Positions 1-8,285 of a stretch of DNA of 33,079 bases are shown piece after piece. The stretch is from Blastococcus sp. Lineage in GTDB: Bacteria; Actinomycetota; Actinomycetes; Mycobacteriales; Geodermatophilaceae. Both the position numbers and the translations under genes were made by a program. Below the pieces are notes generated by a model, which saw only the letters and a list, made by a program, of their open reading frames with translations, did no database searches and was not told the origin of the DNA. Within the stretch, counting starts at the first letter, position 1. The number at the start of each line of letters is the position of its first letter. The stretch lies in the NCBI GenBank assembly GCA_025965795.1, contig JAOPWH010000243.1, positions 1 through 33,079 on the forward strand. The letters are read 5' to 3'.

Positions 1-490
1 GCGTTGAACCACTTCACTGTTCCTTCGGGCATTGCTCGCTCCTAGCTGAGGTCGTACATCGGGGTTCTGCCATAGCGCAGAGCCTTCCCGATGCGCCAAC
101 CCTAGCTGTTCAAGTGCCTCCGTGAACATCCGGAGGGTGAAATGTGTTCTGCGAGCCGTCGCAGCGTCGCTTCGAGCACCCCCGCGGGACCTCGCCGGGC
201 GCTCGGAGCGGCTCGTCGGAGGGCGCACGGCGGCCCGTGCGTCCACCGTGGAACTCGCGGCAGCGGGCGACGCGGACCGGCCCGTGGTCGCGAGCCACGA
301 GCAGGAAGCCCGCACCGGCCCGGTAGGCCAGCACGTACTTCCCGGGCGGTCACCCTGGCTCGCGCAGGCGGCGGCCTCCAGGCTTGCGGTTTTCCTGCGG
401 TTTTCTCGACGGGCCCCTGCGGCCCGGCCTGCAGGGTCGTCGGCAGCCGGAAAACAACACCGGCGTCCGACCGAGCCAGGAGACACCGTC
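1..490. other. Leading stretch without an assigned gene
   Basis: No convincing gene was found. The first ~130 bases are less GC-rich than the rest and contain the octamer cctagctg twice (41-48 and 110-117). A minus-strand frame from 334 down to 110 (GTG start, 74 codons) has good GC3 in its first 30 codons and could be a fragment of an old gene. It has a stop codon five codons upstream of the GTG and no recognisable family. Further right, the 10-mer TGCGGTTTTC occurs twice (385-394 and 396-405). The last ~60 bases hold the leader and Shine-Dalgarno sequence (AGGAGA, 478-483) of the small gene at 491. Confidence 0.4.
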
Positions 491-688
491 ATGGAGACCA
501 CCCTCGCGCTGACCGATCGCCCCTTCGCCCTCCGGGACGTCGAGGACCTCCACGACGCCGACCTGGACAACGTCCTCGCCGACGGGCTGGCCGACCGCTA
601 CGACGCCGTGGTCATGGCCGCCGCGCTGGCGCAGCTGGTCGGGGATTCCGGCCCGGTGGCGATGCTCGCCCACGACCTCGGCCGCTGA
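491..688 (+). CDS. Small hypothetical protein A of a tandem pair (65 aa)
   Basis: This 65-residue protein belongs to no family I recognise. The ATG is preceded by an AGGAGA Shine-Dalgarno sequence about seven bases upstream, which fixes the start; the longer frame opening at 122 is rejected because it has no such site. Residues 14-22 read LRDVEDLHD, followed by an acidic, leucine-rich middle and a short hydrophobic Ala/Val/Leu patch (about 39-60). There is no signal peptide or full transmembrane helix. It ends two bases before the next small gene, so the two are probably translated together. The blocks LRDV-acidic-DL, LAD-x-Y and LA-x-[DE]LG recur in the neighbour in the same order, which suggests a tandem duplication. 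Function unknown. Confidence 0.6.
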   Translation: METTLALTDRPFALRDVEDLHDADLDNVLADGLADRYDAVVMAAALAQLVGDSGPVAMLAHDLGR

Positions 689-690
689 GC

Positions 691-942
691 ATGGCGACCT
701 CCACCGCGACCGGCTTCGTGTCGTCCCCGCGCTTCGTCGGTTTCGCGCACAGCGCGCCACGCGAGCTGCGGGACGTCGACGACCTGTACGACCTCCGGGC
801 CGTCCGTCCCGTCCAGCTCGCCGACGCCTACCGTGCGGCGGCCCCGGCGGCGGGGCTCCCCCGCCGGCAGCTGCAGCCCGGTCGCACGGCCCTGCTCGCA
901 CGCGAACTCGGTACACGGGCGGCACTGCTCGCGCTCGGCTGA
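691..942 (+). CDS. Small hypothetical protein B of a tandem pair (83 aa)
   Basis: The ATG lies two bases after the stop of the preceding small gene, indicating coupled translation. The product has an N-terminal extension of about 25 residues (Ser/Thr/Phe-rich, no signal peptide). It is followed by RELRDVDDLYDL (about residues 24-35), LADAYRAA and a C-terminal LLARELGTR segment. These three blocks match protein A in order (LRDVEDLHD, LADRYDA, MLAHDLG), so the two look like diverged paralogues. No known domain, metal site or cysteine is visible. I considered a RiPP precursor because such genes are short and tandem, but no modification enzyme lies nearby. Function unknown. Confidence 0.55.
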   Translation: MATSTATGFVSSPRFVGFAHSAPRELRDVDDLYDLRAVRPVQLADAYRAAAPAAGLPRRQLQPGRTALLARELGTRAALLALG

Positions 943-1342
943 AGCGGCACGGTCGGACGGCGCCCGGGCCACGGCGCGGGCGGCCCGGTGGCAGGCGAGT
1001 GGACCTGCGGCGACGTGACCTCGGCCCCGACGCCGGTCGAGCTCATGGCGGGCAGACCGCCGGATGATCCGGACGACCAGCCTCGCCACCAGCGGCCCGC
1101 ACCCGACACGCCGCGGCGCCGGCACACCGTTGCCGGACATCTTCGCGGACACGGTGGCCACCGCGTTCCCGCACGGCATAGGTCAGCGAGCCGGAGTGGG
1201 TCACCGGAACGGGGCGAGGAACAGCGGCGGCACGACCGCGCTGACGGGACCACCTGGGACCTATGGCTTCCTTCGCATCGCCCTCGGGACGGGCGGTCCG
1301 GACACCGGTGTCCGGCCGGCTGCCGGCGAACCGCCGCCGCCG
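943..1342. other. Convergent intergenic region
   Basis: About 400 bases separate the small-protein pair (rightward) from the primase-polymerase gene (leftward). All frames through it look like GC-rich shadow frames, with no Shine-Dalgarno and no recognisable protein. The only clear structure is the 18-base palindrome at 1298-1315, listed separately. Confidence 0.5.
1298..1315 (-). terminator. Perfect 18-bp palindrome, probable terminator hairpin
   Basis: CCGGACACCGGTGTCCGG is a perfect inverted repeat lying 28 bases beyond the stop of the leftward primase-polymerase gene. No T-tract follows on either side, which is common for actinobacterial terminators. Its position at the 3' end of the leftward repair-gene run makes a terminator the simplest reading. 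A dimeric protein-binding site is the alternative. Confidence 0.45.
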
Positions 1343-2410
1343 TCAACCGTCAGCGTCAGCCGGCTTCCGTGCGCGGCTGGGCTGCACCCGCATCGGCTCG
1401 CCGGGCATCTTCGGGTAGTCCGGGGGGTAAGGCAGGTCGCCGAGGCCGTCGTCCTTGGCCTGGCGCTCGACCAGCTCCAGCAGCGGCTCGATGCTGAACG
1501 CGTGGTCGGCCAGGCCGGCGTGCTTGTCGCCGACCTCCCTGAACCGCGCCGGCATGGTGAGGACGTCGAAGTCGAACGGTGAGACGTCGGGCAGCTCGTC
1601 CCAGTCGAGGGGCGCGGACACCGGCGCGTGCGGCTTGGGCCGGATCGAGTACGCCGAGGCGATCGTGCGGTCCCGGGCCATCTGGTTGTAGTCGATGAAG
1701 ATCTTCTCGCCGCGCTCCTCCTTCCACCACGACATGGTCACTCGGTCGGTGAGCCGGCGTTCGAGTTCGCGGCCGAACGCGATGACGGCGCCGCGCACCT
1801 CCTGGAAGGTCCAACGGGGCTGGATCGGCACGTAGATGTGCAGACCGCGGCCGCCCGAGGTCTTCGGCCAGCCCTGCATGCCGAACTCCGCCAGCAGCTC
1901 CCGCACGTGCGGGGCCACCCAGACGGCGTCGGAGAAGTCGGTCCCAGGCTGGGGGTCGAGGTCGATGCGGATCTGGTCCGGTGACTCCACATCGCCCTTG
2001 GAGACCGGCCAGGGATGGAAGGTCAGCGTGCCGAGGTTCGCGCACCACGCGACGACGGCCACCGAGTCGGGCGCGATCTCGTCGGCCGTCCGGCCGCTGG
2101 GGAACGTGATGTGCGCGGTCTGCACCCACTCGGGCGCGTTCTTGGGCACCCGCTTCTGGTAGAACGCGTCGCCGGTGTTGTCCACGCGGGTGGAGATCCG
2201 GGCGCCCTCGAAGACGCCGCCCGGCCAGCGCTCCAACGTCGTCGGACGGTCGCGCAGCGCGAACAGGATGCCGTCACCCACGGCGACGAAGTACTCCACG
2301 ACGTCGATCTTGCGGATGCCCTTGTCGGCGAAGTACGGCTTTTCCGGGTTGGAGACGCGCACCTCGTGACCGCCGACGTCGAGGACGACGGCGTCCTTGC
2401 TGCTGGCCAT
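1343..2410 (-). CDS. LigD-type primase-polymerase (PrimPol-C-like, archaeo-eukaryotic primase family)
   Basis: This 355-residue protein corresponds to the stand-alone polymerase domain of LigD-type repair enzymes, which add short, RNA-preferring patches at breaks or gaps. Visible motifs are NPEKPYF near residues 21-27, the metal-binding pair D150/D152 in RIDLDPQPG, SGGRGLH at 185-191 and the third acidic residue D240 in IFIDYNQ. All catalytic positions are present. No ligase or nuclease domain is attached. The ATG has an AGGAG Shine-Dalgarno about eight bases upstream. A LigC-like ligase gene lies 1.7 kb upstream on the same strand with one peptidase gene between; in Mycobacterium the PrimPol-C and LigC genes are also neighbours. 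This supports a joint role in gap or excision repair rather than classical Ku-dependent joining, and no ku gene is seen here. Confidence 0.93.
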   Translation of the reverse strand: MASSKDAVVLDVGGHEVRVSNPEKPYFADKGIRKIDVVEYFVAVGDGILFALRDRPTTLERWPGGVFEGARISTRVDNTGDAFYQKRVPKNAPEWVQTAHITFPSGRTADEIAPDSVAVVAWCANLGTLTFHPWPVSKGDVESPDQIRIDLDPQPGTDFSDAVWVAPHVRELLAEFGMQGWPKTSGGRGLHIYVPIQPRWTFQEVRGAVIAFGRELERRLTDRVTMSWWKEERGEKIFIDYNQMARDRTIASAYSIRPKPHAPVSAPLDWDELPDVSPFDFDVLTMPARFREVGDKHAGLADHAFSIEPLLELVERQAKDDGLGDLPYPPDYPKMPGEPMRVQPSRARKPADADG

Positions 2411-2454
2411 GGGGGCTCCTACCGCCGAGGGCTACCGCGCGAGGGCGGAGAGTG

Positions 2455-4023
2455 TCACGCGGGACACGTGAGTCCGTCGTCGGGCGCCTTCAGGTCGATC
2501 AGGTAGGCGTCGACGGCGGAGGTGATGCACGGCGTCTTGGGATAGGCGGTGTGCCCGCTGCCCTGCCAGGTCAGCAGGACGCCGGACTGCAGGTCCTCGG
2601 CCATGTCCTTCGCGCCTGGCAGCGGCGTCACCGGGTCGCCGGTGTTGCCCACCACGAGGATCGGCGCGCTGCCGGCCGCGTCGCGCTCGGGCAGCGGAGT
2701 GCGTTCGGCCTTCCACACCGAACAGGTGTACAGCCCGACCGCGGAGGAGGCACCGAAGAGCGGGTACTTGGCGTCCCACTCGGCGACCAGCGCGCGGATG
2801 TCGTCCTTCGGGACGGTCTGGTCCGTGTCGGCGCAGTTGATGGCCAGGTTGGCGTCGAGGAGGTTCGAGTAGGACTTGTCGTCCAACCGGCCGGTGTAGT
2901 TGTCGACCAGCGAGAACAGGCCCTTGGAGTCGCGCTTGTGGGCAGCGGCCAGCGACTGCGCCAACTGCGGCCACGACTCGGTGTCGTAGAGGGCCGCCTG
3001 GATCGCGGTGAGCACCACACCGGCCGTGGCCTTGCGGGTCTCGCCCTTCTCCGAGCTCGGGATGGGTTCCTTGTCGGCGTCACCCATCAGGCGCTCCACG
3101 TACTGCCGGGGCTCATTGCCGAGCGGGCATCCGGCGAGCAGTTTCGTGCAGTTCGCGGCGAAGGCGTCGAAGCCGGCCTCGAAGGCCTTGGCGCTCGCCT
3201 CGGCGTCCGACGTCGGATCGGCATGCGGATCGACCGCGGCGTCCAGCACCAGCGCCCGCACCTTGTCGGGGAACAGCTCGGCGTAGGTGGAGCCGAGCGT
3301 GGTGCCGTAGGAGTAGCCGAGGTAGGTCAGCTGCCGGTCGCCCAGCGCCTCCCGGAGCCGGTCCATGTCCCGTGCGGTCGCCACCGTGTTGAACGTGCCC
3401 AGCGCGTCGCCGTACTTGTCGGCGCACCCCTGGGCCGCCTCGTCGGCGAGGGCGAAGGCGTCGTCGATCTCCTGCGCAGTCGTCGGCCGCGGCTCGGCGG
3501 CGATCATCTGCTCCTTGAGCTCGGCCGGGACGCACTCGACCGGTGTGGACAGCCCGACCCCGCGGGGGTCGAAACCGACCAGGTCGAAGCGGCGCAGCAC
3601 GTCCTCCGGCAGCGTGAGAGCAAGGCCGATCGCGGCGTCCGAGCCCGAGGCGCCCGGGCCGCCGGGGTTCACGACGAGCGAGCCGATCCGCCCGGTCTGC
3701 CCGGCCATCACCGCGCGGACCAGGAACAGCGGCAGGGTGGCCCCCTGCGGCTCGTCGTAGCTGATCGGCACCTCGGTGCGGCCGCACTCGAAGGTGAGGT
3801 CGCGGTCGCTGCCCTTCTGCCCGGCGATCAGCGGCTGGATCTGCTTGTTGCAGTCGGACCACTCGATGGGTGCGGGCTTCGGCTTCTCGGTCGGGGAACT
3901 CGTCGCCGACGACGACGACTCGTGCGCCAGGGTGTCGGAGAACGAGGTGCAGCCGGTCAGGACGAGAGCCGCCGCCAGGAGCAGGCTCGGTACGACGGCC
4001 GGCCGGCAGGGGTGCGAACGCAT
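2455..4023 (-). CDS. Secreted lipoprotein alpha/beta-hydrolase peptidase (tripeptidyl aminopeptidase, TAP-like)
   Basis: This is an exported serine peptidase of the TAP/SlpD type, which removes short peptides from protein N-termini outside the membrane. The N-terminus is a lipoprotein signal: basic start, hydrophobic stretch and lipobox LTGC with the lipidated Cys at residue 25. A Ser/Thr/Pro linker follows. The fold motifs are NPGGPGASG (119-127, oxyanion loop), GYSYGT with nucleophile S238, D463 in GNTGDPVTP and H491 in GSGHTAY. The C-terminal TAP-like domain carries paired cysteines. The full length is about 522 residues, normal for the family. The start is the ATG at 4023; a GTG two codons upstream is equally possible and neither has a clear Shine-Dalgarno. 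It sits between the primase-polymerase and ligase genes without any evident functional link. Confidence 0.9.
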   Translation of the reverse strand: MRSHPCRPAVVPSLLLAAALVLTGCTSFSDTLAHESSSSATSSPTEKPKPAPIEWSDCNKQIQPLIAGQKGSDRDLTFECGRTEVPISYDEPQGATLPLFLVRAVMAGQTGRIGSLVVNPGGPGASGSDAAIGLALTLPEDVLRRFDLVGFDPRGVGLSTPVECVPAELKEQMIAAEPRPTTAQEIDDAFALADEAAQGCADKYGDALGTFNTVATARDMDRLREALGDRQLTYLGYSYGTTLGSTYAELFPDKVRALVLDAAVDPHADPTSDAEASAKAFEAGFDAFAANCTKLLAGCPLGNEPRQYVERLMGDADKEPIPSSEKGETRKATAGVVLTAIQAALYDTESWPQLAQSLAAAHKRDSKGLFSLVDNYTGRLDDKSYSNLLDANLAINCADTDQTVPKDDIRALVAEWDAKYPLFGASSAVGLYTCSVWKAERTPLPERDAAGSAPILVVGNTGDPVTPLPGAKDMAEDLQSGVLLTWQGSGHTAYPKTPCITSAVDAYLIDLKAPDDGLTCPA

Positions 4024-4084
4024 GATCACGAGACTAGGAGCCAGGTGCGACGGCTGCAGGCGCTCGATACCGATCGGGCGGCAC

Positions 4085-5176
4085 TCAACCCGCCAGCACC
4101 TCGGCCAGGTCGTAGCGCACCGGGACCTCGAGCTGGTCGTACGTGCAGCTCAGCGGCTCGCGGTCCGGGCGCCAGCGCAGGAACTGGCCGGTGTGACGCA
4201 GGCGACGTCCCTCGAGCTGGTCGTACTTGATCTCGACCACCAGTTCCGGACGCAGCGGCACCCAGGAAAGGTCCTTCTTGGCGTTCCAACGGCTGACCGC
4301 GCCCGGCATACGCCTCTCCGTTCCGTTCGCTGCGTCGTCCCCCTGGGCAACCTGGGCGTTGGCCCAGTCCTGCCACGGGTGGCCGTCCAGCGCCTCCGCG
4401 CGGTAGGGCGCGAGCTCTTCGACGAGCTCTGCCCGGCGGGTCATGGGAAAGGAGGCGGCCACCCCGATGTGCTGCAGGTCGCCGGCGTCGTTGTAGAGGC
4501 CCAGCAGCAGCGACCCGACGATCGGGCCGCTCTTGTGCCAGCGGAAGCCGGCCACGACGCAGTCCGCCGTCCGTACGTGCTTGATCTTGGTCATCAGCCG
4601 CTGGTCGGACCCGTAGGGCAGGTCGGCGGCTTTGGCGACGACGCCGTCCAGACCGGCGCCCTCGAAGGTCTCGAACCACCGCTGGGCGGTCTCGGCGTCC
4701 CGGGTGATCGCCGTGACGTAGACCGGCGCCTGGACACCGGCCAGTGCGTTCTCCATGCGGGCTCGCCGCTCGGCGAACGGCGTCTCCAGCAGTGAGTCGT
4801 CGCCGAGAGCCAGCAGGTCGAAGGCGACGAAGGAGGCGGGGGTCTGCTCGGCGAGCAGCTTCACCCGCGAGTCGGCGGGATGGATCCGCTGCAGCAGCGC
4901 CTCGAAGTGCAGCCGGTCACCGGCCGGCACCACGATCTCGCCGTCGACCACGCACCGCTCGGGCAACTGCGCCTTCACCGCCTCGACGACCTCGGGGAAG
5001 TAGCGGGTCAGCGGTCGCTCGTTGCGGCTGCCGAGCTCGACCTCGTCGCCGTCCCGGAAGACGACGCAGCGGAAGCCGTCCCACTTCGGCTCGTAGTACA
5101 GGTCGTCGGCGACGGGCAGCTTGGTGGCTGCCTTGGCCAGCATGGGCTTCACCGGCGGCATGACGGGCAGGTCCAT
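4085..5176 (-). CDS. ligC: ATP-dependent DNA ligase, LigC type
   Basis: The 363-residue product has the two core domains of ATP-dependent ligases. The adenylation domain contains the nucleotidyl-Lys motif I EPKWDGFR (K31), motif III near VAFDLLAL, motif IV DGVVAK and motif V LMTKIKHVRTADCVV. An OB-fold domain runs over roughly residues 220-360. There is no attached polymerase or phosphoesterase domain, and the length matches mycobacterial LigC (about 358 residues), so LigC fits better than LigD. It seals nicks using ATP. The primase-polymerase that would supply the gap-filling step is two genes downstream on the same strand. The ATG at 5176 is the only sensible start: motif I is then at the usual distance, and the longer overlapping frames are shadows. 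Confidence 0.93.
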   Translation of the reverse strand: MDLPVMPPVKPMLAKAATKLPVADDLYYEPKWDGFRCVVFRDGDEVELGSRNERPLTRYFPEVVEAVKAQLPERCVVDGEIVVPAGDRLHFEALLQRIHPADSRVKLLAEQTPASFVAFDLLALGDDSLLETPFAERRARMENALAGVQAPVYVTAITRDAETAQRWFETFEGAGLDGVVAKAADLPYGSDQRLMTKIKHVRTADCVVAGFRWHKSGPIVGSLLLGLYNDAGDLQHIGVAASFPMTRRAELVEELAPYRAEALDGHPWQDWANAQVAQGDDAANGTERRMPGAVSRWNAKKDLSWVPLRPELVVEIKYDQLEGRRLRHTGQFLRWRPDREPLSCTYDQLEVPVRYDLAEVLAG

Positions 5177-5248
5177 GCCGGCCAGTCAATCAGCCGCGAC
5201 GGCGCCCGATCATGATCGGGTTTGCCATCGGTGGTCGACGGGCTCGGG

Positions 5249-7369
5249 TCAGCCGCCGCGACCGCCCGCCAGCCTCATGAGGTCGCGCACGCCCGCCTCC
5301 GGCAGGTAGGCCTTGGTCAGCGCGATCCCGATGCGGGGCAGATCCCCGTCGTCCCGGTACGCGAGAAGGAGGGGCTCGTACCGGGGACTGAACTTGCTCT
5401 TGAACGCGTGCAGCGACCGGAAACCGTAGTGCGGCTCCATCACCGCCCCGAGTGAGTCGAGCAGCCGTTCGACGGCGGGTGGCTGTTCGGCGGTGTCCGC
5501 CCGGGCGAGCGGGGCCCCCGACAGCGACACGAACTCGGCCCCCTGGGCCTGGAAGGCCAGACAGGCCGAGGCGATCAGGAACTCCGACACCGGCCGGAAG
5601 CCGTCGTTGCGACGGCGCGTGACATCGAGCGTCCAGCCGCGCACGGTGCCGCCTGCCGCCAACACCGGCAGCCACGACGTGACCCCGTGCACGCTCCCGT
5701 CCGCGTCGACGGCGAGCCCTACGCGGACCGCCGGGTCGAGCGCCTCGTCGATGCCGCCGAGGGTGAAGCCCATCTCCGGCAGGCCCTTGTCGCCGACCCA
5801 CTCCTGCGAGATCGCCCGCACCTGGGCGCGCACCGCCCACGGCTCCTCCGCAAGAGTGACCTCGCGATAGGAGATCCCTTCCTTGGCCGCGCGGTTCAGC
5901 GCGGACCGGATGTCCTGCCACTTCCGGCCACGGACCTCCAGGCTGCCGAGGTCGATGATGGTGTCGTCGGCGATCCGGACGTGCTGCCACCCCAGGACGG
6001 CGGCGAGCGCCGCGGTGCTCGTGGTGACGGAGAAGAAGCAGGGCACGGATCCGGTGTGCTCGCACATGGCGGCGAAGGCGCTCACCGCGGCCCCGCGCCG
6101 CCCCGGCGGCCCGACCGGGTCCCCGAGCGCGATCGCGACGCCGGCGTGATGCTCGTAGGCGATCACGCTGTCCCCGTCGGGCGTGCGGAAGTAGGACTTG
6201 TCGGGCCACGTCGCCATCCAGGACAGGTTCCCGCCGCCGTGCCGGGCCAGGAGGTCCCGGACGACCTCGCGGTCCGTCCGCTCCGCCCTCATCCGTCGGC
6301 CGAGGCGCCGCCGCGACGGCGCGCGGAACGCGTGCCGCCCGACTCCGAGGACGACGAGTTCGCCGAGCCAGAGCACACCCGCTGTGACCGCGATCGCCGT
6401 GCCCTCCGCGCCGGACAGCGCGCCCACCGCGATCGCCAGGGCGGCGGTGGCGTTCAACGCGCCGAGCACCGCCCCGCACCACCACGCCCACTGGCGTCCC
6501 TTCCGGAGGCCGTCCAGGATCAGCACGATCACCACGACGTCGACGACCACACCGCCGACCGACGCCTTGGCGCCACCGAGCCCGCCGAGCGGGCCGTGCG
6601 CGGAGACGAGCAGCAGGACCAGCTCGGCGGTGCCGATGAGTGCCAGTCCGGTCGCTGCGAGCAGCCGCCACTCGCGCCGGCTGAGCGGCCGTCCGCCGTT
6701 CGCGACGGCCGCCACCTGCGTTCCGACCAGGCGCCGGCCCAGGGACAGGCCGAGTGCCACCGCCCACAGGTGCTCGAGGTCGGAAAGCGAGCCGAGGAAC
6801 AGGACCGACACGACGACGTAGACACACAGCCCCGCGCGGATCCGCAGCCGCCACGGAGGCCGCATCGTCGCGGTGACCGCGCTGATGCAGGCCAGAGCAC
6901 CGGCGGAGAATCCTGCGTCCCGGGCCGTCTCGAGCGACTCGGCCCACGCCCAGCTGTTGAACCGGAGGGCGACGAGCGTGCCGGCCGACGCGAGGATCGC
7001 GACGAGCTGGCCGGCCATGCAGATCAGCGCCGTGCGCCGGGTACCCAGCCGCCGTTCGGTGAAGCCGACGAAGACCGCGAACGACGCGATGACCGCGATG
7101 TAGAACGCGGGCGACAGAGCCACGAGCGACCCCGTGACCGGCGTCCACCAGGCTCCTTCGGTCAGCGACGGAAGCCCGTAGGCGACGTCCTCGAACCAGA
7201 TGTGGTCCGGGAGGGGCGTCCACAGTGAGCCCGTGCCAGTGCCGATGACCAGGAACAGCAGCACCACGGACGTGGTGAAGGGGATGCGGCGGAGGAAGCT
7301 GACGGCGTTCCTCGCGAACCGGGAACGGGTCCGGATGGCCCTCGTGGGGACGTCGGCTGACTTCGGCAC
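5249..7369 (-). CDS. Membrane protein with rhomboid-like N-terminal half and DUF2156 (MprF/LPG-synthase-like) C-terminal half
   Basis: The predicted product has 706 residues. Residues about 30-345 hold a dozen or fewer hydrophobic helices. Residues about 365-690 form the DUF2156/GNAT-like domain of aminoacyl-phosphatidylglycerol synthases, with motifs such as NLSWMATWPDKSYF, AIALGDPVG and a C-terminal YGFRSLHAFKSKFSP. Such proteins transfer lysine or another amino acid from tRNA to membrane lipids, changing surface charge. The first half resembles a rhomboid core: DAGFSAGALA places S155 in a GxSxG setting, and H200 sits in LEHLWAVALGLSLG. The start is chosen at GTG 7369 because GGAGG lies five bases upstream; a GTG one codon earlier (7372) is possible. 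The frame stays open up to 7705, but that part runs antisense into a real gene and is not coding. Amino-acid specificity cannot be read from the sequence. Confidence 0.82.
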   Translation of the reverse strand: MPKSADVPTRAIRTRSRFARNAVSFLRRIPFTTSVVLLFLVIGTGTGSLWTPLPDHIWFEDVAYGLPSLTEGAWWTPVTGSLVALSPAFYIAVIASFAVFVGFTERRLGTRRTALICMAGQLVAILASAGTLVALRFNSWAWAESLETARDAGFSAGALACISAVTATMRPPWRLRIRAGLCVYVVVSVLFLGSLSDLEHLWAVALGLSLGRRLVGTQVAAVANGGRPLSRREWRLLAATGLALIGTAELVLLLVSAHGPLGGLGGAKASVGGVVVDVVVIVLILDGLRKGRQWAWWCGAVLGALNATAALAIAVGALSGAEGTAIAVTAGVLWLGELVVLGVGRHAFRAPSRRRLGRRMRAERTDREVVRDLLARHGGGNLSWMATWPDKSYFRTPDGDSVIAYEHHAGVAIALGDPVGPPGRRGAAVSAFAAMCEHTGSVPCFFSVTTSTAALAAVLGWQHVRIADDTIIDLGSLEVRGRKWQDIRSALNRAAKEGISYREVTLAEEPWAVRAQVRAISQEWVGDKGLPEMGFTLGGIDEALDPAVRVGLAVDADGSVHGVTSWLPVLAAGGTVRGWTLDVTRRRNDGFRPVSEFLIASACLAFQAQGAEFVSLSGAPLARADTAEQPPAVERLLDSLGAVMEPHYGFRSLHAFKSKFSPRYEPLLLAYRDDGDLPRIGIALTKAYLPEAGVRDLMRLAGGRGG

Positions 7370-7529
7370 CACTGCCTCCGCGCCGGCCCGCGCACTCTGC
7401 GTCCCTGCCCTGGGTCGACGTGGGCGACGCCGTCGAGGCCGACCGTTCTCCCAGCCCGCCGTGCACGTCAAGTAGGTAGCGCCCGGGGCCGCCCGTCGTC
7501 GCCGGCAGGTGTGGGTCATGATCGGCGGC

Positions 7530-8195
7530 ATGGCCACGATCCACCGGACGACGATGGTGCCGACCAAGCTGGAGCTGCTCGCCGACTGGCTGCCGCGGCA
7601 GCCGTGGTACCGGACCACGCGCCGACCGCCGGAGCTCTCCCGAGCCGGTGGGTTCCGCCTGGACGACCCCGCCGGCGAGGTCGGGATCGAGTTCGCGTTC
7701 GTCACCGACGGCGGGGAGGGCGACGGGACGACGTACTCCGCACCGATGGCCTACCGCGGCGCCCCGCTGCCCGGTGCGGAGGAGGGCCTGATCGGCACCT
7801 CGGAGCACGGGGTCCTCGGCACGCGCTGGATCTACGACGCCGCGCACGACCCGGTCGCCGTCGCCCAGCTGCTCGCGTTCGTCTGCGGACGGGTCGTGGC
7901 GCAGCAGCAGGGCGAGAGCGACACTCCCGATCCGACCGTCGGCCGGCACTGGCCGTCGGCCGGGCGACTCGCCGCCGCCGCCCCACTGCGGGTGCGGAAC
8001 TCCGAGCCGGGGCGGACGACCGTCGGGGTAGAGGTGACCGATGCCTCGACGGCGCGGACGCTGTCCGGGTCGCTGCACCTCGTCCGCGTCCTGGAGCCGG
8101 GAACCGATGAGGAGCCGGACCTCGCCCGCGTGGAGGCCGACTGGACCCGGCCCGACGGCACGACCTGGCGCGGTCCGGTAGCCGTCGTCCGGTAG
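7530..8195 (+). CDS. Maltokinase N-terminal cap-like domain protein
   Basis: The product has about 221 residues. Its opening, MATIHRTTMVPTKLELLADW followed by LPRQPWY, and the next segment GGFRLDDPAGEVGIEF resemble the N-terminal cap domain of actinobacterial maltokinases and TreS-Pep2 fusions. The kinase domain itself is absent, so it is a stand-alone cap protein of unknown role. The end (VEADWTRPDGTTWRGPVAVVR) is typical of these cap-like proteins. The start could also be the ATG at 7518 or a GTG at 7509; none has a strong ribosome site. It diverges from the MprF-like gene across about 160 bases. I can name the domain resemblance but not a substrate. Confidence 0.72.
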   Translation: MATIHRTTMVPTKLELLADWLPRQPWYRTTRRPPELSRAGGFRLDDPAGEVGIEFAFVTDGGEGDGTTYSAPMAYRGAPLPGAEEGLIGTSEHGVLGTRWIYDAAHDPVAVAQLLAFVCGRVVAQQQGESDTPDPTVGRHWPSAGRLAAAAPLRVRNSEPGRTTVGVEVTDASTARTLSGSLHLVRVLEPGTDEEPDLARVEADWTRPDGTTWRGPVAVVR

Positions 8196-8285
8196 CCGTC
8201 ATCGGGTTGGCGGCGTCCGGAGCCCTCGACGCGACCGTGCGGCGCCCCTAGCGTCGCGCTGCGGGGGGCGACGAGGAGGCCGACG

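Noticed and set aside
491-942. RiPP (lasso or lanthipeptide) precursor pair
   Set aside because: No protease, cyclase, dehydratase or transporter gene nearby and no Cys-rich or typical core sequence.
2452-4230. A 592-codon plus-strand frame opposite the peptidase gene
   Set aside because: Antisense shadow of a gene with a full catalytic triad and lipoprotein signal; no motifs of its own.
7370-7705. Longer N-terminus for the MprF-like protein
   Set aside because: The extension is low-complexity, overlaps the divergent gene and lacks a ribosome site, whereas GGAGG directly precedes GTG 7369/7372.
5190-8078. A 962-codon open frame on the minus strand
   Set aside because: Composition is Arg/Pro/Gly-rich with no family motifs; it is an alternative-frame shadow of the MprF-like gene and of the opposite-strand maltokinase-cap gene.
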